From positions 42,842-106,841 of the forward strand of contig NZ_JPRS01000006.1 in NCBI RefSeq assembly GCF_000738085.1: a DNA stretch of 64,000 nucleotides, read 5' to 3'. Shown piece after piece: positions 7,061-16,145 of this stretch (position 1 is its first letter; the number at the start of each line of letters is the position of its first letter). Below the pieces are notes generated by a model that was not told the DNA's origin, ran no database searches, and saw only the letters and a program-made list of their open reading frames with translations. Made by a program: the position numbers and the translations under genes. The stretch comes from Cryobacterium sp. MLB-32. Lineage in GTDB: Bacteria > Actinomycetota > Actinomycetes > Actinomycetales > Microbacteriaceae.

Positions 7061-7844
7061 GCGACACCGGCGACGTGCCGATCACGACCGTCGCACGCGT
7101 CTTCTGGGAATGCGCGATCTGGCAGGCCAGCCCCGTCTTCGAAAACAGTTCGACCGTTTGGGGTGCCTGCTCCGTGCTGGTCTCGATCAGCACATGGCCA
7201 CCCGGGGCCAGCCACGGGCGAGCCTCGGCGGCAATGCGGCGCTGCACCTCGAGTCCGTCGGGGCCGCCGTCGAGGGCGACCCGCGCCTCGTAGAGGCGTG
7301 CCTCGGGAGGCATCAGCCCGATTCTCGACGAGGGCACGTAGGGTGCGTTCACCACGACCACGTCGACGCCGCCGCGCAGCCGTGCGGGCAGCGCCTCGAA
7401 GAGATCACCGGCGAAGACCTTCGACGGATCGAGATTCTGCCGCGCGCACCGCACCGCATCCGGATCGATGTCCGCGGCGAAGACGTCGGCTGACGGCACC
7501 GCGGCAGCCACGGCGGCGCCGACGGCCCCGGAGCCACAACACAGATCGACCACAACAGAGCCGGAACGGCAGTGGGCGACGGCCTGCCGCACCAGGAACT
7601 CGGTGCGGCGGCGAGGCACGAAGATGCCCGGGTCAACGCGAACATGAAGGCCGCAGAACTCCGCCCAGCCGAGGATATGCTCGAGTGGTCGACCGCTCTC
7701 CCGCGCGTCGACCATCACCTCAAGTTCTGAGGCCGAGCGAGCCGAGGACACGAGCAACCTCGCCTCGTCAGCGGCAAAGACACAGCCGGCGGCCCGCAGG
7801 CGGCTTTCAATCAGGCTGCGTTCAGACCGGGACAGTGTGGTCAT
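7047..7844 (-). CDS. Putative protein N5-glutamine methyltransferase (PrmC/HemK-like)
   Basis: This is a class I SAM-dependent methyltransferase of 265 residues. The SAM-binding motif is VVVDLCCGSGAVGAAVAA, and the catalytic NPPY loop appears as NAPYVPSSRIGLMPPEA, a variant known from an actinobacterial PrmC-like subfamily. The N-terminal 80 residues form the helical substrate-recognition domain (MTTLSRSERSLIESRLRAAG). It may methylate the glutamine of a release factor or another protein; the NAPY variant makes the exact target uncertain. GTG/ATG choice: ATG 7844 has GGAGG six bases upstream. It starts 17 bases after the molybdopterin oxidoreductase stop and is probably co-transcribed with it. 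Confidence 0.87.
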   Translation of the reverse strand: MTTLSRSERSLIESRLRAAGCVFAADEARLLVSSARSASELEVMVDARESGRPLEHILGWAEFCGLHVRVDPGIFVPRRRTEFLVRQAVAHCRSGSVVVDLCCGSGAVGAAVAAAVPSADVFAADIDPDAVRCARQNLDPSKVFAGDLFEALPARLRGGVDVVVVNAPYVPSSRIGLMPPEARLYEARVALDGGPDGLEVQRRIAAEARPWLAPGGHVLIETSTEQAPQTVELFSKTGLACQIAHSQKTRATVVIGTSPVSLKRA

Positions 7845-7861
7845 GAATCCTCCGTGGTCTC

Positions 7862-9414
7862 TTACGTCACCGTCACTGAGATCTGGTCCAGCCCGGTGGC
7901 TCCGTCGGGGGCAACGTCGCGGGTGACCGACGTCTGAACGAGGCCATCGGCATCCGTCGCCCGCACGCGCACCGTGTGTGTGCCGGCGGTCGCGGGCCAC
8001 GTGTACATCCACTGTCGCCAGGTGTCGATGGAGATTGCGTCGGCCAGGGTTGCCTCGTTCCAATCTCCGTCGTCGATCTGCACCTGCACGGCGCTGACGC
8101 CCACGTGCTGCGACCAGGCGACACCGGCCACGACCACCGGTCCGGCGGCAACCCCTGCGCGGGGAACGTCGATGCGCGAGGACAGCTTCACCGGGCCGAG
8201 CTCAGACCAGCCGCGCGGCGTCCAGTAGCCCTGCTCCTGGTCGAAGCGGGTGAGCTTGAGCTCCACGACCCATTTCGTCGCCGACACATAGCCGTACAGC
8301 CCGGGCACGACCATGCGCACGGGGTAGCCGTGCTCGAGCGGCAGCGGCACGCCGTTCATTCCCACGGCCAGAATGGCGTTGCGCTCGTCGGTGAGGGCTT
8401 CGATCGGCGTGCCCGCGGTAAACCCGTCGGAGCTGGTAGACAGCACCATGTCGGCGTCGCTCGTGGGCTTCGCCTTCGCCAGAAGCTTACGAATGGGATA
8501 ACCGAGCCACACGGCATTGCCGATCAGATCGCCGCCCACGTAATTGGAGACGCAGGCGAGCGTTGTCGTACTCTCCTCGAGTGGCAGGGCGAGCAATTCC
8601 GCGAAGGAGATCTCCACCTCGTTCTCGACCATGCCCGTGATGCGCAGTCGCCACGTGCTCGGGTCGATGCGCGGCACCTGCAGGGCCGTGTCGATGCGGT
8701 AGAAATCCTCATTCGGCGTGATGATCGGTGTGATCCCCGCTACGCCCAGCGAGGCGCCGGCCGGGGTGGGAACGCCGGCGACGGATGCCGGGGGCAGCGT
8801 GAACAGGGCGCGGGCGGCATCCGCTGCCCGAGTTCCGGCGAGGAGGAGTTGCCCGCCGGCCAGGGCCAGCACCCCGACCGCGGCGCTGACGCCGGTGAAG
8901 GCGAGGAAACCACGTCGGTCCAGGGCGCCTCCCCGGACGGCCGATCACTCAGCCGGCGCACGAGCACGGTGAGCACGATCGTGCCGACGCCCGCCGCGAC
9001 GAGCGAGGGAAGGGCATCGAAGGCGGCCGAGCCCGAGCGGGTGAGCGCCGCAAGCAGGGCGATGGCGGATGCGGCGACCACGAGCACACGCCCCCACGGC
9101 GCGCGCAGATACTCGAGCACTCCGGCGAGTGCCGCGAGAACGAGGACGACGAGCCCGAGGGTGAGGATGAGCACGAGCTTGTCGGCCGTGCCGAACAGGG
9201 AAATCACGAGGTCTTTCACCCCGGCCGGCATCCGCTCGATCACGAGGGCGCCGACCGCCAGCACGGGGCTCGCGGTGGGCGCCAGCAGCGCCGCCACGAG
9301 CTCGGCGAGCCCGAGGGCGGCGATCGCGGCGGCAACGCCGGCCAGCGCCGGACGCCAGAGCCGCTGAACCGTGCGGGGCCGAACCGGTGTGCTCGAGGCA
9401 TTGCTGATGACCAT
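7862..9414 (-). pseudogene. Membrane-anchored molybdopterin-dependent (sulfite-oxidase-type) oxidoreductase, one-base frameshift
   Basis: Two frames together make one protein of about 515 residues. The N-terminal part (9414 down to about 8930) has five hydrophobic segments and ends RRLSDRPSGEAPW. The C-terminal part (about 8930 down to 7862) begins with DRRGFLAFTGVSAAVGVLALAGG, a twin-arginine-like membrane segment. It continues with the SUOX Moco domain (TLACVSNYVGGDLIGNAVWLGYPI with the Moco-ligating cysteine, HGYPVRMVVPGLYGY) and a C-terminal Ig-like dimerisation domain. The frames join if one base is added between about 8920 and 8936, in a G/C-rich run. Expected role: periplasmic-side oxidation or reduction of a sulfur- or nitrogen-oxo compound. 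It is either a recent pseudogene or an assembly error. An internal start at 8872 could at most yield the soluble catalytic part. Confidence 0.85.
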
Positions 9415-9501
9415 GCCGCCAGCCTAGAACGACCGGCTGGGATTACCACCCCTCACGCGCGTCGCCCAACTTTCGTCAGACATCCGAAACATCTATGGGA
9501 T

Positions 9502-9595
9502 GGCATAACTCCTGCAATTCGGGGAGGTGGTTTTGAACTGCCCCGTCGTTCTGCGGAAGTTGCCCGGACGGTCTGCAGATTGCAGGAGTTATGCC
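9502..9595. repeat. 94-bp inverted-repeat element, copy 1
   Basis: The outer arms GGCATAACTCCTGCAAT (9502-9518) and its exact complement (9579-9595) form a perfect 17-bp inverted repeat around a 60-base core. A second element of exactly the same total length lies at 29871-29964. The cores are mostly different but share CCCGTC.T...GCGG in the centre. The right arm carries AGGAGT and the left its complement. It sits in the divergent promoter region before the helicase gene, so it is not a simple terminator. Confidence 0.9.
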
Positions 9596-9671
9596 TACAG
9601 GTCGGATCTGGCGAGGAGGAATGGGGGAACGGCAGGCGGACGGGCGTGAAGTAAGGCAGTCTTAAGGGACC

Positions 9672-12194
9672 ATGTCACTGCTGAAGAGTCTCCCCAATGT
9701 CACCGATCCCGATGTGCTGTTCGAAGCCTTCGAAAACTGGGCGACCGAGCAAGGCCTGAGCCTGTACCCGGCGCAGGAGGAGGCGGTCATCGAGATCGTC
9801 TCCGGCGCGAACCTCATTCTGAGCACGCCCACTGGAACCGGCAAGTCCCTCGTAGCCGTCGGCGCGCACTTCGCCGCACTCTCGGCCGGCAAGCGCAGCT
9901 TCTACACGGCTCCGATCAAGGCGCTCGTGAGCGAGAAATTCTTCTCCCTGGTGGAGACGTTCGGCGCTGAAAACGTGGGCATGATGACCGGTGACTCCTC
10001 GGTGAACGCCGACGCCCCCATCATCTGCTGCACCGCCGAGATCCTCGCCAACCTCGCCCTGCGTCACGGAGAAGACACCGAGGTCGACCAGGTCGTGATG
10101 GACGAGTTCCACTTCTACGCCGACCCCGACCGCGGCTGGGCCTGGCAGGTGCCCCTGCTCCTGCTGCCGCGGGTGCAGTTCATCCTGATGTCAGCCACGC
10201 TCGGCGACGTGAAATTCATCGCCGAGGACCTCTCGAAGCGCACAGGCCGGGACACGGCGATCGTCACCGGCGTCGAGCGCCCGGTGCCGCTCAACTACTA
10301 CTACGAGACCACGCCCGTGCACGAGACGGTCGAAGACCTGCTGCACACCCAGAAGGCCCCCGTCTACATCGTGCACTTCTCCCAGGCGGCCGCCCTTGAG
10401 CGCGCGCAGGCCCTCGCGAGCGCCAAAGTGGCGACTCGGGAGCAGCGCGACGAGATTGCGGAGCTGATCGGTGAGTTCCGGTTCACGACGAGCTTCGGCA
10501 AAACGCTCTCCCGCCTCATCCGCATGGGCATCGGCGTGCACCATGCCGGAATGCTGCCCAAGTACCGTCGGCTCGTGGAACAGCTCGCCCAGCGCGGCAT
10601 GCTGCGCGTGATCTGCGGCACCGACACGCTCGGTGTGGGTATCAACGTGCCCATTCGCACGGTGCTGTTCACCGCCCTCACCAAGTACGACGGCGTGAAG
10701 ATGCGCCAGGTGCACGTGCGCGAATTCCACCAGATCGCCGGACGAGCCGGACGGGCCGGCTACGACACCGCGGGAACGGTCGTGATCCAGGCCCCCGACC
10801 ACGAGTCCGAGAACCTCAAGGCCATCGAAAAGGCCGGCGACGACCCGAAAAAGAAGCGCAAGATCGTGCGCAAGAAGGCGCCCGACGGCTTCGTGTCCTG
10901 GGGCGAGCCCTCCTTCCGCCGCCTCGTCGACGCCGAGCCGGAGACGCTCAGCTCAAGCATGCAGATGACCGCCGCCATGCTCATCAACGTGATCGGACGC
11001 GGAGGCGACGCCTTCGCCCACGTGCACTCGCTCGTCTTCGACAACCACGAGCCGTGGAAACGCCAGCTCGTGCTCGCCCGCCGCGCCCTCGGCATCTACA
11101 AGACCCTGCGCGAAGCCGGCATCGTGGAGCAGAGTGCGGCAGGCAGTATCCGCTTGACCGTCGACCTGCAGGCCAACTTCGCGCTCAACCAGCCGCTGTC
11201 GCCGTTCGCCCTCGCGGCCTTTGAACTGCTCGACCCCGACCCGGAGACGGGCCCCGGCCCGGGCACCGGTAACTACGCGCTCGACATGATCTCGATCCTC
11301 GAGGCCACCCTCGACGACCCCCGGCCCGTGCTGATGGGCCAGCAGTTCGCGGCGCGCGGCGAGGCCGTGAACGCCATGAAGCGTGAGGGCATCGAATACG
11401 ACGAGCGGATGGCGCTGCTGGAGGAGGTCACCTGGCCCAAGCCTCTCGAAGAGCTGCTGAATTACACGTTCGAGACCTACAAGGCGTCTCAGCCCTGGAT
11501 CGCGGACTTCGAGCTCAGCCCCAAGTCCGTCGTACGGGACATGTACGAGCGAGCCATGTCCTTCGGCGAGTTCATCGCCTTCTACAAACTCGCCCGCAGC
11601 GAGGGCGTCGTGCTGCGCTACCTCTCCGACGCCTATCGCGCCGCTCGGCAGACCATTCCCGACGAGGCCAAGAACGAAGACCTGCTCGACCTGATCGAAT
11701 GGCTCGGCGAACTCGTGCGGCAGGTGGACTCGAGCCTGCTCGACGAGTGGGAAGAAATGCTGCACCCGGATGCCGCCGAGCACGCCACCGAGGCGCACGC
11801 CATCCTGCCGCCGGCCCCGAAACGCCTGACCACCAACGTGCGGGCCTTCCGCATCCTGGTGCGCAACGAGCTCTTCCGCCGGGTTCAGCTCGCGGCGCTG
11901 GAGAACTACGAAGAGCTGGGCGTTCTCGATAAAGAACACGGCTTCACGGCGGATGTGTGGGCCGACTCGCTCGATGACTACTTCGAGGATCACGACGAGA
12001 TCCTCACCGGCGCGGATGCGCGCAGTTCCGACCTGCTGCTCATCGAGGTCACCTCGACGCAGTGGAATGTGCGGCAGATCCTCGACGACCCGGCCGGCGA
12101 TCACGACTGGGGCATCAGCGCCGAGGTCGACCTCGCCGCCAGCGACGAGGCGGGCGAGGCCGTGCTGCGCGTGACGGCCGTCAACCGGCTGTAG
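9672..12194 (+). CDS. DEAD/DEAH-box helicase with DUF3516 domain (Ski2/DOB1-like)
   Basis: This 840-residue superfamily 2 helicase has ATP-site motifs STPTGTGKS (Walker A, near residue 53), VVMDEFHFY (DExH variant DEFH), MSATLGD (motif III) and HQIAGRAGRAG (motif VI). The C-terminal half (about residues 470-840) is the DUF3516 region found in actinobacterial Ski2-like helicases. These are thought to act on RNA or on structured nucleic acid, but the substrate is not established. ATG 9672 follows TTAAGGGA. The gene is alone between a 94-bp repeat upstream and a divergent spacing of 100 bases before the next gene. No frameshift is seen and the length is normal. Confidence 0.93.
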   Translation: MSLLKSLPNVTDPDVLFEAFENWATEQGLSLYPAQEEAVIEIVSGANLILSTPTGTGKSLVAVGAHFAALSAGKRSFYTAPIKALVSEKFFSLVETFGAENVGMMTGDSSVNADAPIICCTAEILANLALRHGEDTEVDQVVMDEFHFYADPDRGWAWQVPLLLLPRVQFILMSATLGDVKFIAEDLSKRTGRDTAIVTGVERPVPLNYYYETTPVHETVEDLLHTQKAPVYIVHFSQAAALERAQALASAKVATREQRDEIAELIGEFRFTTSFGKTLSRLIRMGIGVHHAGMLPKYRRLVEQLAQRGMLRVICGTDTLGVGINVPIRTVLFTALTKYDGVKMRQVHVREFHQIAGRAGRAGYDTAGTVVIQAPDHESENLKAIEKAGDDPKKKRKIVRKKAPDGFVSWGEPSFRRLVDAEPETLSSSMQMTAAMLINVIGRGGDAFAHVHSLVFDNHEPWKRQLVLARRALGIYKTLREAGIVEQSAAGSIRLTVDLQANFALNQPLSPFALAAFELLDPDPETGPGPGTGNYALDMISILEATLDDPRPVLMGQQFAARGEAVNAMKREGIEYDERMALLEEVTWPKPLEELLNYTFETYKASQPWIADFELSPKSVVRDMYERAMSFGEFIAFYKLARSEGVVLRYLSDAYRAARQTIPDEAKNEDLLDLIEWLGELVRQVDSSLLDEWEEMLHPDAAEHATEAHAILPPAPKRLTTNVRAFRILVRNELFRRVQLAALENYEELGVLDKEHGFTADVWADSLDDYFEDHDEILTGADARSSDLLLIEVTSTQWNVRQILDDPAGDHDWGISAEVDLAASDEAGEAVLRVTAVNRL

Positions 12195-12294
12195 CCACGC
12201 CGTACCCGCGGCGCGCGCCCGCCGGTGCGGTAGCGCGCGGCTGTAGCGGCGCGGTACCAGCGCGCGACCGGCGGAACGGGTTAGCGTGAGCGGT

Positions 12295-13332
12295 ATGGCT
12301 CACCACTTCGCACCCATCCGCACGGCCGTGATCGGGTTCGGGCTCGCCGGCCGTACCTTTCACAGCCCCTTCATCGCGGCCAACCCCGAGTTCTCGCTCG
12401 CCGTGATCGTCACGGCTAACCCGGACAGGCAGGCGGACGCCCGACGACTCCACCCCGAGGCCCGAATCGTGGCGACAACGAACGAGCTGTTCGAGAGCGC
12501 GACCGACCTCGATCTCATCGTGATCGGTTCACCGCCCGCCACCCATGCCGACCTCGCCGACCGGGCATTGGATGCCGGGCTTGCGGTCGTGGTGGACAAA
12601 CCCTTCGCGGTCACCAGCGACGAAGGCCGGGCCCTGGTCGAGAAAGCCGACCGGCTGGCCTCCACGCTCACGGTGTTTCACAACCGACGCTGGGACGGCG
12701 ACTTCCTCACCCTTCGGGCGCTCATCGAGGGCGGCACGCTGGGACGCGTGCGGCGCTTCGAGTCGCGCTTCGAATTCTGGAAGCCCGTCCCGAGGCCGTC
12801 GTGGAAGCTCGAGGCGACGCCAGAAGACGGTGGAGGACTGCTGTACGATCTCGGCCCGCACCTGATCGACCAGGCGCTCGTGCTGTTCGGACCGGTCGTC
12901 GATGTTTACGCCGAGACGCTCACCCGACGGGAGGGCGGCCTCGCCGACGACGATGTCTTCGTGGCGCTCACGCACGAGTCCGGCGTGACCTCCCACCTGT
13001 GGATGAACGGGCTCGCCGCCCAGCGCGCCCCGCGGTTCCACGTGCTCGGCTCCGAGTCGGCCTACACGGTCTGGGGCCTCGACGGTCAGGAGGCAGCGCT
13101 CAAGAACGGCGCCCTGCCGACCGACGCGGACTTCGGAGTGGCCGACGAAGCAGAGTGGGGCCTCGTCGGAATCGACGGCGACCTCACGCCGTATCCCACC
13201 GATCGCGGACGCTATGACCTCTTCTACGCCGGCCTCGCGGACGCGATCCTGCGAGGCGCACCGGTGCCGGTCGATCCCCGCGACGCCCTGCGCGTGATCG
13301 AGATCATCGAACGGATCCACGCCGCCCGCTGA
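12295..13332 (+). CDS. Gfo/Idh/MocA family NAD(P)-dependent oxidoreductase
   Basis: The product has 345 residues. The Rossmann nucleotide-binding segment is TAVIGFGLAGRTFHSPFIAA at the N-terminus. The family's EKP motif appears as VVVDKPFAVTSDEG, and the second domain carries the catalytic-site pattern GGGLLYDLGPHLIDQAL. These enzymes oxidise or reduce sugars and related polyols at a ring hydroxyl. The close match to the YdgJ/YvaA-like group (GLAGRTFHSPF) suggests scyllo-inositol or a sugar as substrate, which is inference. ATG 12295 is preferred to GTG 12286 because TAGCGT (12282-12287) and a seven-base spacer suggest a leaderless mRNA starting at 12295. Confidence 0.9.
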   Translation: MAHHFAPIRTAVIGFGLAGRTFHSPFIAANPEFSLAVIVTANPDRQADARRLHPEARIVATTNELFESATDLDLIVIGSPPATHADLADRALDAGLAVVVDKPFAVTSDEGRALVEKADRLASTLTVFHNRRWDGDFLTLRALIEGGTLGRVRRFESRFEFWKPVPRPSWKLEATPEDGGGLLYDLGPHLIDQALVLFGPVVDVYAETLTRREGGLADDDVFVALTHESGVTSHLWMNGLAAQRAPRFHVLGSESAYTVWGLDGQEAALKNGALPTDADFGVADEAEWGLVGIDGDLTPYPTDRGRYDLFYAGLADAILRGAPVPVDPRDALRVIEIIERIHAAR

Positions 13333-13350
13333 ACCGGCGGATGCCGGGAG

Positions 13351-13833
13351 CTACCGCGTGGTGGTCCAGTCGAGGTTGATGATCTGCTTGAGGTAGATTC
13401 GCTCGCCCAATCCCGGCACCGACGGGTTCATCGTCAGCATCATCTGCACGGGAATGTTGAACCGCTGGGCGATGTCGAAGAAGGCGTCGCCCTCGACGAC
13501 CGTATAGGTCATGAGCGCGCCCGCGGAATTGGCGACGGCCGGGCCACGCGCTCCGGGAGTGGAGCCGAGGTCGACGGCCGGTCCCTGCGGCAGGGGAACG
13601 GGTTCCGCGTTCGGCACGAGGTCGGGTACCTCGGGATTGGGGATGAGCGCGGGCGCCTCGGTGATCACGGGCTCAGGCGCGGGCGCGGGCGTCGGAGTCG
13701 GGGAGGGAGACGGAGTCGGCTTCGGACTCGGGGTGAACGTGACGGTCACCGCGGGCGTCGGTGTTCCCGTGCAGCCGGCAAGCAGAACGAGCAGAACAAT
13801 GGCAGCCGAGGCGACGCCGGCTCGGTGCGACAC
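13351..13833 (-). CDS. LysM domain lipoprotein
   Basis: The product has a lipoprotein signal (VASAAIVLLVLLAGC, lipobox LAGC) followed by a long Pro/Thr/Ala-rich linker and a C-terminal LysM domain (YTVVEGDAFFDIAQRF then NPSVPGLGERIYLKQIINL). It is expected to be lipid-anchored on the outer face of the membrane and to bind peptidoglycan. GTG 13833 gives a standard 20-residue signal. An ATG at 13905 would add 24 residues before the signal and is less likely. The gene lies 91 bases downstream of the sdaA stop, on the other side of a hairpin-rich gap. No enzymatic domain is attached. Confidence 0.83.
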   Translation of the reverse strand: MSHRAGVASAAIVLLVLLAGCTGTPTPAVTVTFTPSPKPTPSPSPTPTPAPAPEPVITEAPALIPNPEVPDLVPNAEPVPLPQGPAVDLGSTPGARGPAVANSAGALMTYTVVEGDAFFDIAQRFNIPVQMMLTMNPSVPGLGERIYLKQIINLDWTTTR

Positions 13834-13924
13834 AGTGCGAAAAATGGTGACCCCCCAGTTGCACTCCCGGAACGGTGCGAATGCAACCCCAACCGGACGT
13901 GTCACCCCACCCTACGGGGTCAGA

Positions 13925-15298
13925 TCAACATTCGATCACGTTGACCGCGAGGCCGCCCTCGCTGGTCTCCTTGTATTTGGTCATCATGTCGAGGCCGGTT
14001 TGCCGCATCGTCTCGATCACCGTATCAAGGGACACGAGGTGTGTTCCGTCACCGTGCAGCGCCAGGCGGGCGGCCGAGACGGCCGTCGACGAGGCGATCG
14101 CGTTGCGCTCGATGCACGGTACCTGCACGAGCCCGCCGACCGGGTCACACGTGAGCCCGAGATGGTGCTCCATGGCGATCTCGGCGGCGTTCTCCACCTG
14201 TCGGGGCGTTCCACCGAGCACCGCACAGAGTGCGCCGGCGGCCATCGCGCAGGCCGAACCCACCTCGGCCTGGCAGCCGCCCTCTGCTCCGGAAATTGAG
14301 GCGTTGGCCTTCACCAACGATCCGATGGCCACCGCGGTGAGGAGGTAGCGGCGGATTCCCGCGGCATCCGCGCCCGGCACGAAACGCAGGTAATAGTGCG
14401 CAACGGCGGGGATGATGCCCGCCGCGCCGTTCGTGGGGGCCGTCACGACGCGGCCGCCCGAGGCATTCTCCTCGTTGACGGCGAGGGCGAACGCGTGCAG
14501 CCACTCGGTCGAGGTGTCGCGGTCACGCTGCGACTGGCCATCATATTCCTCAAGGCGCATACGAACGGATGCCGCTCGGCGCTTGACCTTCAGTCCGCCC
14601 GGGAGGGTTCCCGTTGCCTGCAGGCCGGCCTCGACGCACTCGTGCATGGCGTCCCAGATCGCGTTCAGCCCGGCGTTCAGCCCGCGCTCCCCGTGGATGG
14701 CTTCTTCGTTGCGGCGGGCGACCTCGCAGATGCCGATTCCATGCTCGTCGCACAGCGCGAGCAGCTCAGCGCTGGACGCGTAGGGGAGAGGCTGTGTGGC
14801 GGTGCAGGTGGCGATCTGGTCGCCGTCCTGGCGGATGAAACCGCCTCCCACCGAGTAGAAGGTCTGCACGAACAGCGGCGCGGCATCCGTGTCGCCCCAC
14901 GCGGAGATGGTCAGCGCGTTGGGGTGACCGGGGAGTCGGGTACGGGGCTCGAAGGTCACGTCGCCGCGTGCGACGGGGATGGTGTGCCCGCCGAGCAGAG
15001 TGAGGGTCGCGCCCTGATCAAGACCGGCCCAGGCATTGCGCACGTCGTCGGGGTCGCATGCCTCCGGCCTGAAGCCGGCGAGTCCCGCGAGTACGGCGTC
15101 GGGGGTGCCGTGGCCGAGGCCGGTGGAGCCGAGCGAGCCGAACAGGGAGCAGCTGATCCGGGTCACGTCCGGGAGCAAGCCGGAATCTCTCAGACGCTCG
15201 GCGAAGACGAGGGCGGCCCGCATGGGTCCGACCGTATGGGAACTGGATGGACCGATCCCAATGGAGAAGAGGTCGAGAGCCGAGACGTACGCTGTCAC
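13925..15298 (-). CDS. sdaA: L-serine ammonia-lyase (L-serine dehydratase)
   Basis: This single-chain iron-sulfur serine dehydratase (457 residues, normal length) converts L-serine to pyruvate and ammonia. The N-terminal beta domain starts with SALDLFSIGIGPSSSHTVGPMRAA. The C-terminal alpha domain carries EGGCQAEVGSACAMAAGALC and CDPVGGLVQVPCIERNA, which contain the cysteines of the [4Fe-4S] cluster. The last residues NVIEC end in cysteine, as is common in this family, where the C-terminal residue can occupy the active site. It lies opposite in function to biosynthetic serine genes; no neighbour shares its pathway. Downstream it is followed by the LysM lipoprotein gene. Confidence 0.95.
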   Translation of the reverse strand: MTAYVSALDLFSIGIGPSSSHTVGPMRAALVFAERLRDSGLLPDVTRISCSLFGSLGSTGLGHGTPDAVLAGLAGFRPEACDPDDVRNAWAGLDQGATLTLLGGHTIPVARGDVTFEPRTRLPGHPNALTISAWGDTDAAPLFVQTFYSVGGGFIRQDGDQIATCTATQPLPYASSAELLALCDEHGIGICEVARRNEEAIHGERGLNAGLNAIWDAMHECVEAGLQATGTLPGGLKVKRRAASVRMRLEEYDGQSQRDRDTSTEWLHAFALAVNEENASGGRVVTAPTNGAAGIIPAVAHYYLRFVPGADAAGIRRYLLTAVAIGSLVKANASISGAEGGCQAEVGSACAMAAGALCAVLGGTPRQVENAAEIAMEHHLGLTCDPVGGLVQVPCIERNAIASSTAVSAARLALHGDGTHLVSLDTVIETMRQTGLDMMTKYKETSEGGLAVNVIEC

Positions 15299-15348
15299 CC
15301 CTCCATGTTACGTGGAATGACAGCGCAGCTTGACACGCCCGGACATGG

Positions 15349-15385
15349 CTCGAACCCCCCGCGACGAATCAGCGGAGGGCTCGAG
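15349..15385 (-). terminator. Hairpin after the WxL-like gene
   Basis: CTCGAACCCCCCGC (15349-15362) pairs with GCGGAGGGCTCGAG (15372-15385) at 12 of 14 positions around a nine-base loop. It lies 23 bases past the stop of the leftward WxL-like gene, so it probably ends that operon. No U-tract. Confidence 0.6.
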
Positions 15386-15407
15386 AGTGCGAGGGACTGC
15401 GGTGGTG

Positions 15408-15995
15408 TTACGCGATAGTGAAGGTGATGGTGGAGACGTAGGGGTTGACATCGCTGGATCCGACGGTTCCGACGAAGTTGGAGCGGAAGGCGTTGGCCGG
15501 TACTTCAAGGCTGTATCCGGGGGTGAGGGTGTAGGTGCCCCTGCCAGCGCTCGGGGAGGTGACGAGCGCTTGGGCGCTTGTGCTCATGGTAACCGCGGAG
15601 GTGCTCGGGGCGGCGTCCGAGCCGCTGCCGGCGGTGACAGTTCCCGGGGTGACGATGAGGTTGCCGATGGGGAGCGTGCGGGCGGTGGTATCCACGCTGC
15701 CGGCGGCGCTGGTGAAGTCGGTGGCGCTGGCCGAGAGGCTCCAGGCGGCGTTCGTGCCGCGGGCGTTGGTGATCGTCCAGCCCGTTGCCGTGCCGGTGGA
15801 ATACTGGCTCGTGGAGCCGTTGAGTGTGACGCCGGTCATGGTGTCGGGGGCGGTGGCGAACGCGGTGAGGAACCCCGCCGACACGGTGGAGCTGATGTCA
15901 TCGGTGTTCGGGGTGGCGTTCGCAGGCGAGAGAGCGACGCCGAGCAGGATACCGGTCGCTGCAATGATGCCGGCGGTCTTGATGGATGCGTGCAT
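15408..15995 (-). CDS. Small secreted WxL-like cell-wall domain protein
   Basis: The product has 195 residues, with a signal peptide (MHASIKTAGIIAATGILLG...SPANA) and one domain of about 160 residues resembling the WxL surface domain. Marks are WTITNARGTNAAWSLSASATDFT (containing W-S-L), the TLPIGNLIVTPGTVTAGSGS stretch and the terminal VNPYVSTITFTIA. WxL domains of Firmicutes bind peptidoglycan non-covalently together with DUF916 proteins; the actinobacterial version is recognised here by the same order of blocks. ATG 15995 has AGAGGA seven bases upstream; the frame extends further up but without a signal. It is the last gene of the locus 18551-19576 / 16146-18551 / this gene, 150 bases behind the ice-binding gene. 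There is no sortase signal. Confidence 0.8.
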   Translation of the reverse strand: MHASIKTAGIIAATGILLGVALSPANATPNTDDISSTVSAGFLTAFATAPDTMTGVTLNGSTSQYSTGTATGWTITNARGTNAAWSLSASATDFTSAAGSVDTTARTLPIGNLIVTPGTVTAGSGSDAAPSTSAVTMSTSAQALVTSPSAGRGTYTLTPGYSLEVPANAFRSNFVGTVGSSDVNPYVSTITFTIA

Positions 15996-16145
15996 GGTGT
16001 TGTCCTCTTGCTTGGGTGCCGAAGCGGGCTGTTTGGCCCGGTTGGGCTGCCGTGTGGCGATATCCCCATACTTCGCGTTGAAGCTCAAGGGGAGCAGCGG
16101 AGCGGCGCAGGGTTCGATCAGGCTTTACGCAAGACTTCGTGAGGT

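Noticed and set aside
8709-8948. Third frame over the molybdopterin oxidoreductase junction
   Set aside because: Highly arginine-rich with no similarity to the family; only the other two frames continue the protein.
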